From: Pleurocapsa sp. MO_226.B13
GTDB lineage: Bacteria; Cyanobacteriota; Cyanobacteriia; Cyanobacteriales; Xenococcaceae
DNA: 7,165 bases
NCBI GenBank assembly: GCA_030064795.1
Contig: JASJEI010000414.1
Span: 1-7,165 of the forward strand
Direction of reading: 5' to 3'
Under the pieces are notes generated by a model. The model worked only from the letters and a program-made list of their open reading frames with translations. It searched no databases and was not told the DNA's origin. This document shows, one piece after another, positions 1 through 5,949 of this stretch; position 1 is the stretch's first letter; every line of letters begins with the position of its first letter. The translations under genes and the position numbers were made by a program.

Positions 1-1
1 A

Positions 2-1756
2 CAGTATTTTGATGACGGTCAATTGTCCTTAGTTTTCAGACCTTTGTCAATTGGAGTAACCCAAGAAAAACAGCAACTAATTTGGAACAAAGATAAAACT
101 CGATTTTGTCTTCTAGATGGGAGAATTTATAACCACCTTGAATTACACTCTCAACTACAGTCCCAGCATCAATTCCGTACCAATTCAGACGCAGAAACTG
201 TCCTGCAACTGTATGAAAAATTCGGCGCAGAAGCCCTCAACTATTTGAATGGCATCTTTGCCATGGTCATTTGGGATGTCCAAAAACAAGAATTATTCTT
301 GGCACGCGATCGCCTGGGCGTTAAACCTTTATATTACTCTCAAGTAGGCTCCCAACTGCTCTTTGGCTCTAACTTAAAATCTCTCTTAGTCCATCCCGAT
401 GCACCCAACCAACCCCAATGGTTAGATCTGACAGTTTTTAACCCTAGATCTTCTTATGTTAAAGGGATCGAGCGATTGCCTGGCGGACATTATTTCACCT
501 ACTCGGCAACGGAATCAACCGTGACACCCCAATGTTATTGGGAGCTCGGCAACTATTTGGTCACCGAACCGAGCAAGGGCGATCGCACTTCTCAAGATTA
601 TATTCGGGAATATAGAGCTTTATTTACCGACAGTATCAAAAAACGCCTGAGTAATGATATTCCAGTAGGAGCTTTCTTAAGCGGTGGTCTCGACTCTGGT
701 ATCGTTGTTGCTGCTGCCAGTGTTGAGCGCAAAGATCTACACTGCTTCAGTATCTTAGAACAGTCCTACTCTCTAGAGGTTGGTGATGCTGAGAAAGCTC
801 GCCAGTTATGCGATTATTTAAATCTACCGTTTCATCCTGTTTTCTTTGACCGAGAAAAATTTTTAGCACAAATTGATTTTTCCTTGGAGAGTTTTGAATA
901 CTTTATTTGGTTATTCGACATTCCCAGATTTGAGCTAGAGTGGCTGTTCAAACACGAACTCCACCGTTATGCTAGAACCCTATTTCCTGACCTCAAGATA
1001 ATGCTATTAGGACAGGGTGCAGATGAATTTACTGGCGGTTACTCCAATCCCTTTGATGACCCCAGTCAAAGTTGGGAAGATTATAGCGAAAAAAGGATTG
1101 AACCCGAGCAACCTTTATCGTCCGATGAAGCCCAAATACTGATGAGTAACCCCCAAGCTAGAACCTATCTTGCTAGTTTTTGGCAGCAGCATCAATCTCA
1201 AGCCACTGGTCGTACTCCCTTTCAAGGGGAAATGTTAAGCAGGATTGCTTCTTTACAGGGATACAATCTGTGGCACGAAGATAGAAGTTCCTCATCTCAA
1301 GGCATTGAGGTCAGCATTCCCTTTTTAGATCGTCGGCTAGTAGAATACTTAGCTGCTATTCCTCCTCAGTTTCACGCCCAACTCTTTTGGGACAAAACCA
1401 TTCTCCGAGAAATGGCAAGGCAATGGCTGCCCGATGATTATGTTGCTCGCCGCAAATCTCACAGAAGACCACCCAACAGCTTACATCAATTGCGGAAAAA
1501 AATTCTAGCAGCAATCTTTCCCCCTTTTCGGGAAAAATATTTAGCGACTGGGGATAGCCTGTTTTCCCAATCCAAAATAATGACTTGGTTTGAGCAGGCT
1601 AATGCCGATAGTGAGGCGGGCAGGGAAACGATGCAAAAGTTATTTAATGGGATGGCAATGATCGTCTTTGAGCATCTTTGCCAAACTCGTGGTCGCTCGA
1701 TTGCTCTGGATAGGTATCAAGGGCGATCGCCTTTGGTAGAATTTCATCGTTTTTAG
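2..1756 (+). CDS. Asparagine synthetase-like protein (class II glutaminase-like + PP-loop synthetase domain), 5'-partial
   Basis: Asparagine synthetases adenylate a carboxylate and attack it with ammonia released from glutamine; relatives include lasso-peptide cyclases and beta-lactam synthetases. The frame is open to the window's left edge, so the true start and the Cys2 nucleophile position are not visible; the TTG at 23 is only an internal codon. Numbered from that TTG (577 residues), the N-terminal Ntn-like domain spans about 1-170, with DGRIYN (32-37) where NGEIYN is usual, a kept Asp56, and RDRLGVKPLYY (95-105). The synthetase domain follows, with ATP-binding SGGLDS (220-225), LGQGADEF (329-336) where AsnB has SGEGSDEV, and GIEVSIPFLDRRLVE (427-441). 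The glutaminase motif and the Glu of GEG are thus both changed, which argues against plain asparagine synthesis. With a cysteine dioxygenase and an NHLM-type exporter downstream, a peptide-modifying role is plausible but unproven. Family call is firm; substrate unknown. Confidence 0.9.
   Translation, partial: QYFDDGQLSLVFRPLSIGVTQEKQQLIWNKDKTRFCLLDGRIYNHLELHSQLQSQHQFRTNSDAETVLQLYEKFGAEALNYLNGIFAMVIWDVQKQELFLARDRLGVKPLYYSQVGSQLLFGSNLKSLLVHPDAPNQPQWLDLTVFNPRSSYVKGIERLPGGHYFTYSATESTVTPQCYWELGNYLVTEPSKGDRTSQDYIREYRALFTDSIKKRLSNDIPVGAFLSGGLDSGIVVAAASVERKDLHCFSILEQSYSLEVGDAEKARQLCDYLNLPFHPVFFDREKFLAQIDFSLESFEYFIWLFDIPRFELEWLFKHELHRYARTLFPDLKIMLLGQGADEFTGGYSNPFDDPSQSWEDYSEKRIEPEQPLSSDEAQILMSNPQARTYLASFWQQHQSQATGRTPFQGEMLSRIASLQGYNLWHEDRSSSSQGIEVSIPFLDRRLVEYLAAIPPQFHAQLFWDKTILREMARQWLPDDYVARRKSHRRPPNSLHQLRKKILAAIFPPFREKYLATGDSLFSQSKIMTWFEQANADSEAGRETMQKLFNGMAMIVFEHLCQTRGRSIALDRYQGRSPLVEFHRF
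1652..1756 (+). repeat. Direct repeat copy A (3' end of the synthetase-like gene)
   Basis: These 105 bp encode the last 34 residues and stop of the synthetase-like protein. They recur at 2574-2675 with about 12 substitutions and three deleted bases, roughly 86% identity by hand alignment. This copy keeps the reading frame and an intact HIP1 site at 1723-1730, so it is the parental form. Similarity begins at the ATGGCAATG and stops at the TTTTTAG; the flanks do not align convincingly. Confidence 0.85.
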
Positions 1757-1869
1757 TTATTGCTATAACTCGATCGGGTAAGAAGTCGTCCAAAATTAAC
1801 TTCGGATTTTTAGCTCCCACATTCCATATACACCCTGAAAGCGAGTTGGAACTTGTTTCTCTCCAAGCT

Positions 1870-1886
1870 AACGAATTAAGTTCGTT
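1870..1886. repeat. Small inverted repeat in the synthetase-dioxygenase gap
   Basis: AACGAA (1870-1875) and TTCGTT (1881-1886) form a perfect 6-bp stem with a 5-base loop. No T-run follows on either side, so it does not look like an intrinsic terminator. The rest of the 216-bp gap (1757-1972) holds no promoter I can defend and no gene with an ordinary start codon. Confidence 0.35.
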
Positions 1887-1943
1887 GGACACTCACGTTC
1901 AAATAAGCAACAAGAAGCTCTTAATTCGATTGAGTATTTAATT

Positions 1944-1976
1944 ATGTCTACCTACTTACCCGCTAACCGCTTATGA
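1944..1976 (+). promoter_or_regulatory. Possible 10-codon leader ORF overlapping the dioxygenase start
   Basis: An ATG at 1944 opens a 10-codon frame (MSTYLPANRL) whose TGA stop at 1974-1976 overlaps the ATG of the next gene as ATGA. The main gene has no recognisable Shine-Dalgarno sequence, so reinitiation through this overlap could supply its ribosomes. No Shine-Dalgarno is clear for the small frame either, so chance is a real alternative. Confidence 0.25.
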
Positions 1977-2566
1977 ACATTCAATCTCTCAGGAGTAATA
2001 TCCGCCAACTAAAATCGAAACATCCTGCCCCGGCGATCGCTGCGGAACGGCTAGGAGAACTAGTACGAACATTCGTTCGGCACCATTCCTTGTCCCAACT
2101 GATTCAGTCAACGGTGTCTCAAGGACTCTACCGACGATATCGCCTGAGTCATCCCAGGGATGATTTTCAGATTATTCTGGTTGCATGGGAACCAGGAAAG
2201 AAAAGTCCAATTCACGACCATCATGAAACTATCGGTGTCGTGACAACCCTCCTGGGCGAGATGATTGAAACCCGATATCAACAGCTGATTAAAATCGGCA
2301 AATATTGCGCTCTCAAGCCCAATAGGCGACATCATCTAAAACCTTCGAGCGTGAGTTCAATCTTGCCAGGCAAAGTTATGCAGTTACATCAGATGACCAA
2401 CCCAAGCCAGCAATGGGCTGCGACTCTCCATGTTTACCTCGAGCCTCTGGAAACGTTTCATCTCTATTACCCCATTCTCCAGCCCTGGCATGTCGCTATT
2501 TCCAAAACGCTTTGGTTCGACGACATCAACCTGACGACATTCACCCAAGCTTCTCTTATCGGGTAG
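1973..2566 (+). CDS. Cysteine dioxygenase family protein (cupin thiol dioxygenase)
   Basis: This 197-residue cupin belongs to the type I cysteine dioxygenase family, non-haem iron enzymes that oxidise a thiol to a sulfinate with O2 in the cytoplasm. From memory it aligns without gaps to rat CDO between Tyr58 and His86: Tyr53 and Arg55 match Tyr58 and Arg60, Trp72 matches Trp77, and HDH (81-83) supplies two iron ligands. His139 is the likely third ligand, and His153 and Tyr155 match His155 and Tyr157. Gly88 replaces Cys93, so no Cys-Tyr cofactor can form, as is usual in bacterial members. Arg55 favours a cysteine-type rather than a 3-mercaptopropionate-type (Gln) enzyme. The ATG is the first start after an in-frame TAA at 1964. 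It lies 216 bp after the synthetase-like gene and ends 7 bp before a broken copy of that gene's tail. Substrate, free cysteine or a peptide thiol, is not shown. Confidence 0.85.
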   Translation: MNIQSLRSNIRQLKSKHPAPAIAAERLGELVRTFVRHHSLSQLIQSTVSQGLYRRYRLSHPRDDFQIILVAWEPGKKSPIHDHHETIGVVTTLLGEMIETRYQQLIKIGKYCALKPNRRHHLKPSSVSSILPGKVMQLHQMTNPSQQWAATLHVYLEPLETFHLYYPILQPWHVAISKTLWFDDINLTTFTQASLIG

Positions 2567-2573
2567 CTTAGCT

Positions 2574-2675
2574 ATGGCAATGACAGTGTTTCAAAATCTT
2601 TGCCACTCGCGGTCGCTCGATTGCTCTAGATAGGTATCAAGGGCGATCCCTTTGGGGGAATTTCACGGTTTTTAG
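2574..2675 (+). pseudogene. Degenerate duplicate of the synthetase-like gene's 3' end
   Basis: This is copy B of the repeat at 1652-1756. It opens with the same ATGGCAATG and ends with the same TTTTTAG, but a two-base deletion near 2605 shifts the frame to an early TAG (2631-2633) and a one-base deletion destroys the HIP1 site (GGCGATCGCC became GGCGATCCC). Only a 19-codon frame remains. It starts 7 bp after the dioxygenase stop. It records either a tandem duplication followed by loss of most of one copy, or arrival of the dioxygenase gene between two copies. It should not be annotated as a protein. Confidence 0.85.
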
Positions 2676-2919
2676 ACTCGGATTTGATCTCAAACTGAGG
2701 AGTTGCCGAAGCGAGCGATCCTAAATGCATCTTTTTGTAGAGTCCTCCGTCTATAGGGTTATTGGGTCTAAAGGAGTTATTTCTGAAGTCATTAACGGCA
2801 AGCGAGAAATTAGCAAAGCTCAAGCCTTGGCTTGAGGAGAATTCTTTCACGTTGAGCCTGGTTTATTTATTTAACCATCAGCAAGCAACAAATTTAACAA
2901 AGCTTATCTTTAATAACTA
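2676..2919. other. Gap before the exporter gene, with no convincing gene
   Basis: Together with the remnant at 2574-2675 this makes a 353-bp space between dioxygenase and exporter. It contains a 36-codon ATG frame (2725-2835, +) without a ribosome site, a + frame that is open from 2741 and stops at TAG 2918-2920 on the exporter's GTG, a good AAAGGAG (2770-2776) with no ATG, GTG or TTG at usable spacing, and a - strand GTG frame (2850 to 2626) that runs into the antisense of the remnant. None has a recognisable product. No clear sigma-70 promoter was found. Confidence 0.5.
2819..2836. repeat. Perfect 8-bp inverted repeat (stem-loop)
   Basis: CTCAAGCC (2819-2826) and GGCTTGAG (2829-2836) are exact reverse complements around TT; as RNA, a 7-bp stem with a CTTG loop is likely. 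It is followed by a weak GAGAATTCTTT, too poor in T for a confident terminator. It could be a transcript-end or processing structure between the dioxygenase block and the exporter, or a protein-binding palindrome. Confidence 0.4.
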
Positions 2920-5646
2920 GTGGACAGGACGGAAAATCAGCATCTCCAATTAATAATTAAAGGCAATCAGCCACTACTTTTAGATGACCCTCAGAAAGTA
3001 TGGCTGATTGAGTCTGGCTCTATTGCCCTATTTGCCGTCAAGATTAAAGACGGCATCCCAGATGGTTTTCGCCACTATTTATTCAGTCTGGAGACAGGAG
3101 AAGCACTGTTCGGCATGGCTGCCAATCTAGAGCTAGAGGGTCATCCCTACAGCCTTCTAGCCACATCCGTAGAAACTGCTATAGTTCGTCAGTTGAACTG
3201 GGGAGCAGGGGAGCAGGGAAGCAGGGGAGACGGGGAAAATATCCGCTCGACCATCCACCATCAACTATCCACAATCAAACCTCCAATAACTCTCGTCCAG
3301 AACTGGATTAAGCACTTTGCTATCTTCCCTGACGTAGTTCCCCCCTCTACCCACTTAGACCCCTCAACCGTACAGACGGGAGCGACCCTTCAGTCCCATC
3401 TCGCCCACCTACACGGCAATTTCAGTCGCTACCTCGAGCGACGAGAACAGGAGGAAAATGCCCAAAAAATTGCTCGGTTCCAAGCCAGAGAACGCCTCGC
3501 TCGGCAGGTAACCGCAGAAGCTATTGGCGAACTCGCCTCTCTCATCAAGCCACAGCCACAGGAAAGTTTTCCACAGGACAATCCACTGCTAATTGCTGCT
3601 GGAGCAGTAGGAAGGGCAATGGGGATAGTAATTTATCCTCCCGCACCCCCAGAAGACTTCAACCAACTGCAAGCTCCCATCGAAGCGATCGCCCGCGCCT
3701 CTGGTGTCCGTGTTCGCCGAGTCACTCTCCGAGACTACTGGTGGAAAAAGGACTGCGGTCCCCTCCTCGCCTATACCAGAGAAGAAAACCGACCTGTGGC
3801 ACTGCTGCTAACGAAGAGGGGAAAATACCAACTTTTTGACCCCGCCTTGAAAACCCGCACCCCAGTTAACTCCGGCAATGCCCAGTTACTCGACTCAGTC
3901 GCTTACATGTTTTATCGGTCACTGCCCGATAAATCTCTCCAAGCCCTGGACTTGCTCCAGTTTGCCCTTAAAGGTCGTCGTCGAGAGTTACTCACCCTAG
4001 TTTGGACGGGAATTGCTGCCACCCTTCTGGGAATGGTCGTTCCCCAAGCAACCGCCATTCTCATCGACCATGCTATCCCCAATTCCGAGCAGAAGTTATT
4101 GTTACAAGTAGGGTTAGGACTATTGGCTGCTAGCTTGGGCAGTGCTATTTTTCAACTTGCCCAAGGATTTGCCATTGTCAGATGGCAAACTTTGAGCGAA
4201 TCCACCAGTCAAGCCGCCATCTGGGACCGATTATTAAACCAGAGAATCTCTTTTTTCCGCCAGTATACCACCGGAGACCTTCAAGCCCGTGTCTCAGCCA
4301 TCACTCAAATTCGACGCCAAATCAATAGTTCAGTGATGCGAACCATCTTCACTAGTTTTTTCTCCTTACTCAATTTGGCTTTACTGTTCTTCTACAATGC
4401 TCAATTAGCGTTGGTAGCTCTAGCAGTAATTTTGGTGGCGATGTTCGTTACTACTGTTGTCAGCATCATCACTCGCCAGAAGCTCCGTCCCCTTCAACAG
4501 CGAAAAGGAGAAATCTTTGGTCTCACAGTGCAGCTAATCGACGGCGTTTCTAAACTGCGGGTAGCAGGGGCCCAAAATCGGGCTTTTGCTCACTGGGCTA
4601 AAGAATATACCCAACAAATGCATCTGGTTCGGAGTGTTCAGCTTATTGCCGATCGAGTAAACGCTTTCAATACCGTATTGCCCACCGTCAGCCGAATTTT
4701 CATTTTTATCTTGGCAGCAAGCGCGATCGCTCAATCCCGGAGCGAATTGAGTACGGGAACATTCCTGGCTTTTAACACAGCTTTTGGCACCTTGCTGGCT
4801 GGGCTAACTAATTTAAGTAACACCCTGCTCGAAGTTTTAGAGGTGGGGGTTTTATGGGAGCGCGTTCAGCCCATTCTGGAGGCTCAACCAGAACGGAATT
4901 TAAGTCAGGCTTCTCCAGGTAAGCTTTTAGGGCAGGTCAAGTTAGAGCGGGTTAGCTTTCGCTATCGTCCCCATGGTGCTTTGACCTTAGAACAGATCAC
5001 TCTTGAGGCGCAAGCCGGTGAGTTTATTGCCTTGGTGGGTCCTTCTGGTAGTGGGAAGTCAACGATTATCCGCTTATTGTTGGGATTTGAAACCCCCGAA
5101 TCGGGAACAATTTACTACGATGGGCAGGACTTAGCCGAGCTAGATATCTCTGCCGTGCGACGACAGTTGGGAGTAGTACTGCAAAATAGTCGACTCTTGA
5201 GTGCTTCTATCTTCGAGAATATCTCCAGTGGGGCTTTGCTCACTCTCGATGAAGCCTGGTCGGCAGCACGGATGGCAGGTTTAGCCCCAGAGATTGAAGC
5301 CATGCCTATGGGCATGCACACCATCATTTCTGAAGGGGGCACCAATATTTCCGGAGGACAGCGACAGCGACTGTTAATTGCTCGCGCTCTAGCGTTGAAG
5401 CCGAGAATTTTAATCTTTGATGAAGCCACCAGTGCTTTAGATAACCGCACTCAGGCAATTGTCAGTCAGAGTATTGAGCAATTACAGGTGACTCGCATCG
5501 CGATCGCCCACCGCCTCAGCACTATTCGTCACGCTGACCGGATCTATGTCATCGAAGCAGGTAGAATAGTGCAACAGGGCAGTTTTGAAGAGTTGGCTTC
5601 TGCTGAAGGGCTATTTGCTCGAATTATGGCGCGACAAATGACTTAA
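2920..5646 (+). CDS. NHLM-type bacteriocin/peptide ABC transporter, permease-ATPase fusion without peptidase
   Basis: A 908-residue inner-membrane exporter half-molecule. The opening motif GNQPLLLDDPQKVWLIESG (15-33) and the following sensor-like region to about 90 are typical, as I recall the family, of the NHLM (nitrile-hydratase-leader microcin) ATP-binding transporter without a C39 domain. A long cytoplasmic segment runs to about 345, six-helix-type membrane segments lie within about 355-635, and the ATPase follows: Walker A GPSGSGKST (697-705), Q-loop Gln745, signature SGGQRQR (801-807), Walker B LIFDEATSALD (821-831) and switch His854. All ATPase motifs are intact. The GTG is the first start after an in-frame TAA at 2914; no Shine-Dalgarno is seen and a TAG in another frame overlaps the GTG. 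Residues about 95-120 derive from tandem repeats. In NHLM loci a peptidase-bearing paralogue and an HlyD protein normally cooperate; neither is in this window. Confidence 0.88.
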   Translation: MDRTENQHLQLIIKGNQPLLLDDPQKVWLIESGSIALFAVKIKDGIPDGFRHYLFSLETGEALFGMAANLELEGHPYSLLATSVETAIVRQLNWGAGEQGSRGDGENIRSTIHHQLSTIKPPITLVQNWIKHFAIFPDVVPPSTHLDPSTVQTGATLQSHLAHLHGNFSRYLERREQEENAQKIARFQARERLARQVTAEAIGELASLIKPQPQESFPQDNPLLIAAGAVGRAMGIVIYPPAPPEDFNQLQAPIEAIARASGVRVRRVTLRDYWWKKDCGPLLAYTREENRPVALLLTKRGKYQLFDPALKTRTPVNSGNAQLLDSVAYMFYRSLPDKSLQALDLLQFALKGRRRELLTLVWTGIAATLLGMVVPQATAILIDHAIPNSEQKLLLQVGLGLLAASLGSAIFQLAQGFAIVRWQTLSESTSQAAIWDRLLNQRISFFRQYTTGDLQARVSAITQIRRQINSSVMRTIFTSFFSLLNLALLFFYNAQLALVALAVILVAMFVTTVVSIITRQKLRPLQQRKGEIFGLTVQLIDGVSKLRVAGAQNRAFAHWAKEYTQQMHLVRSVQLIADRVNAFNTVLPTVSRIFIFILAASAIAQSRSELSTGTFLAFNTAFGTLLAGLTNLSNTLLEVLEVGVLWERVQPILEAQPERNLSQASPGKLLGQVKLERVSFRYRPHGALTLEQITLEAQAGEFIALVGPSGSGKSTIIRLLLGFETPESGTIYYDGQDLAELDISAVRRQLGVVLQNSRLLSASIFENISSGALLTLDEAWSAARMAGLAPEIEAMPMGMHTIISEGGTNISGGQRQRLLIARALALKPRILIFDEATSALDNRTQAIVSQSIEQLQVTRIAIAHRLSTIRHADRIYVIEAGRIVQQGSFEELASAEGLFARIMARQMT
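3200..3235 (+). repeat. Octamer tandem repeat GGGGAGCA within the exporter gene
   Basis: Four near-identical 8-bp units (3200-3231; two perfect, two with one or two changes) plus a partial GGGG. Being 8-bp units read in triplets, they encode the Gly/Glu/Ser/Arg/Asp-rich low-complexity residues 95-107 (GAGEQGSRGDGEN). Purine-rich GGGGAGCA arrays are common between genes in cyanobacteria; here one lies inside a coding region. Confidence 0.8.
3250..3284 (+). repeat. Heptamer tandem repeat ACCATCC/A within the exporter gene
   Basis: Four diverged 7-bp units (3250-3277) and a weaker fifth follow the octamer array after an 18-bp spacer (3232-3249 including the GGGG). They encode about residues 111-122 (TIHHQLSTIKPP). 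Heptamer arrays of this sort are the short tandemly repeated repetitive sequences described in filamentous cyanobacteria. The reading frame passes through unbroken. Confidence 0.7.
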
Positions 5647-5677
5647 GAGGGCAGCATTCTCCTTAACCTGAGTTCGA

Positions 5678-5723
5678 CGAGTCAAATTATGGATACCGAG
5701 GACTCGGAGCTCAAACGATTTTT
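5678..5723 (+). terminator. Possible intrinsic terminator after the exporter gene
   Basis: About 30 bp after the exporter stop, CGAGTC (5678-5683) can pair with GACTCG (5701-5706); an alternative is the compact CCGAG/CTCGG palindrome (5696-5707). A run of five T follows at 5719-5723, 12 bp after the stem. The spacing to the T-run is longer than ideal, so this is a moderate candidate for the end of the + strand transcript. Confidence 0.35.
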
Positions 5724-5731
5724 CAACACTT

Positions 5732-5752
5732 CTGACCCCTGACCTCTGACAC
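5732..5752 (+). repeat. Three-unit heptamer repeat, consensus CTGACCC
   Basis: Three contiguous 7-bp units share CTGAC and differ only in the last two bases. It is a short array of the cyanobacterial tandem-heptamer type, here in non-coding DNA between the exporter and the tnsD-like gene. Confidence 0.7.
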
Positions 5753-5949
5753 TGCCAATATTTATGTCTTCATCGAATTCACGTCTCCTTATAGCCGACG
5801 CTCAAAATTCTTGTAATATATAGGGTTCTAGCGATTATACAAGAGCTTGAGAGCACTACACAGTGTATACTACAGCGATTTAGGGTTATTTTCCCCCTAC
5901 GAATTATTTGTCAGGTTTTTCTCCTAATATTCCCTACTTAAAATCGCTA
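5753..5949. other. AT-rich intergenic stretch with palindromes, possible transposon-end DNA
   Basis: Part of the ~300-bp gene-free region 5647-5949. It holds the odd palindrome TACAC-A-GTGTA (5857-5867); an inverted repeat AGCGATTTAGGG (5874-5885) against CCCT plus AAATCGCT (5932-5948, 5-base bulge); and direct repeats TAGGGTT (5821, 5881) and AGCGATT (5830, 5874). The large inverted repeat ends just before the tnsD-like stop codon, so it could end that gene's transcript or form part of a mobile-element end. No gene is seen here. Confidence 0.4.

Noticed and set aside
23..25. TTG as the start of the synthetase-like gene
   Set aside because: The frame is open upstream to the window edge and the family N-terminus (Met-Cys-Gly) is missing, so the gene is simply cut by the window.
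1644..1892. - strand 82-codon frame
   Set aside because: About half is antisense to the synthetase tail, the start is GTG without a ribosome site, and nothing in the translation is recognisable.
1714..1941. + strand frame of 75 codons crossing the end of the synthetase gene
   Set aside because: It has no ATG or GTG and only late TTG codons, and no recognisable product; chance openness in AT-rich DNA is enough.
2108..2335. - strand frame inside the dioxygenase gene
   Set aside because: Shadow of a well-supported gene with all active-site residues on the other strand.
2725..2835. 36-codon ATG frame before the exporter as a precursor peptide
   Set aside because: No Shine-Dalgarno at the ATG, no GG/GA leader cleavage motif, no Cys, and a stop directly upstream; nothing ties it to a known leader family.
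3200..3284. CRISPR array
   Set aside because: Units are 7-8 bp and contiguous without spacers; they are simple tandem repeats.
4534..5450. - strand frames (4534-4734 and 5115-5450) inside the exporter gene
   Set aside because: Antisense to conserved membrane and ATPase regions; no independent signal.
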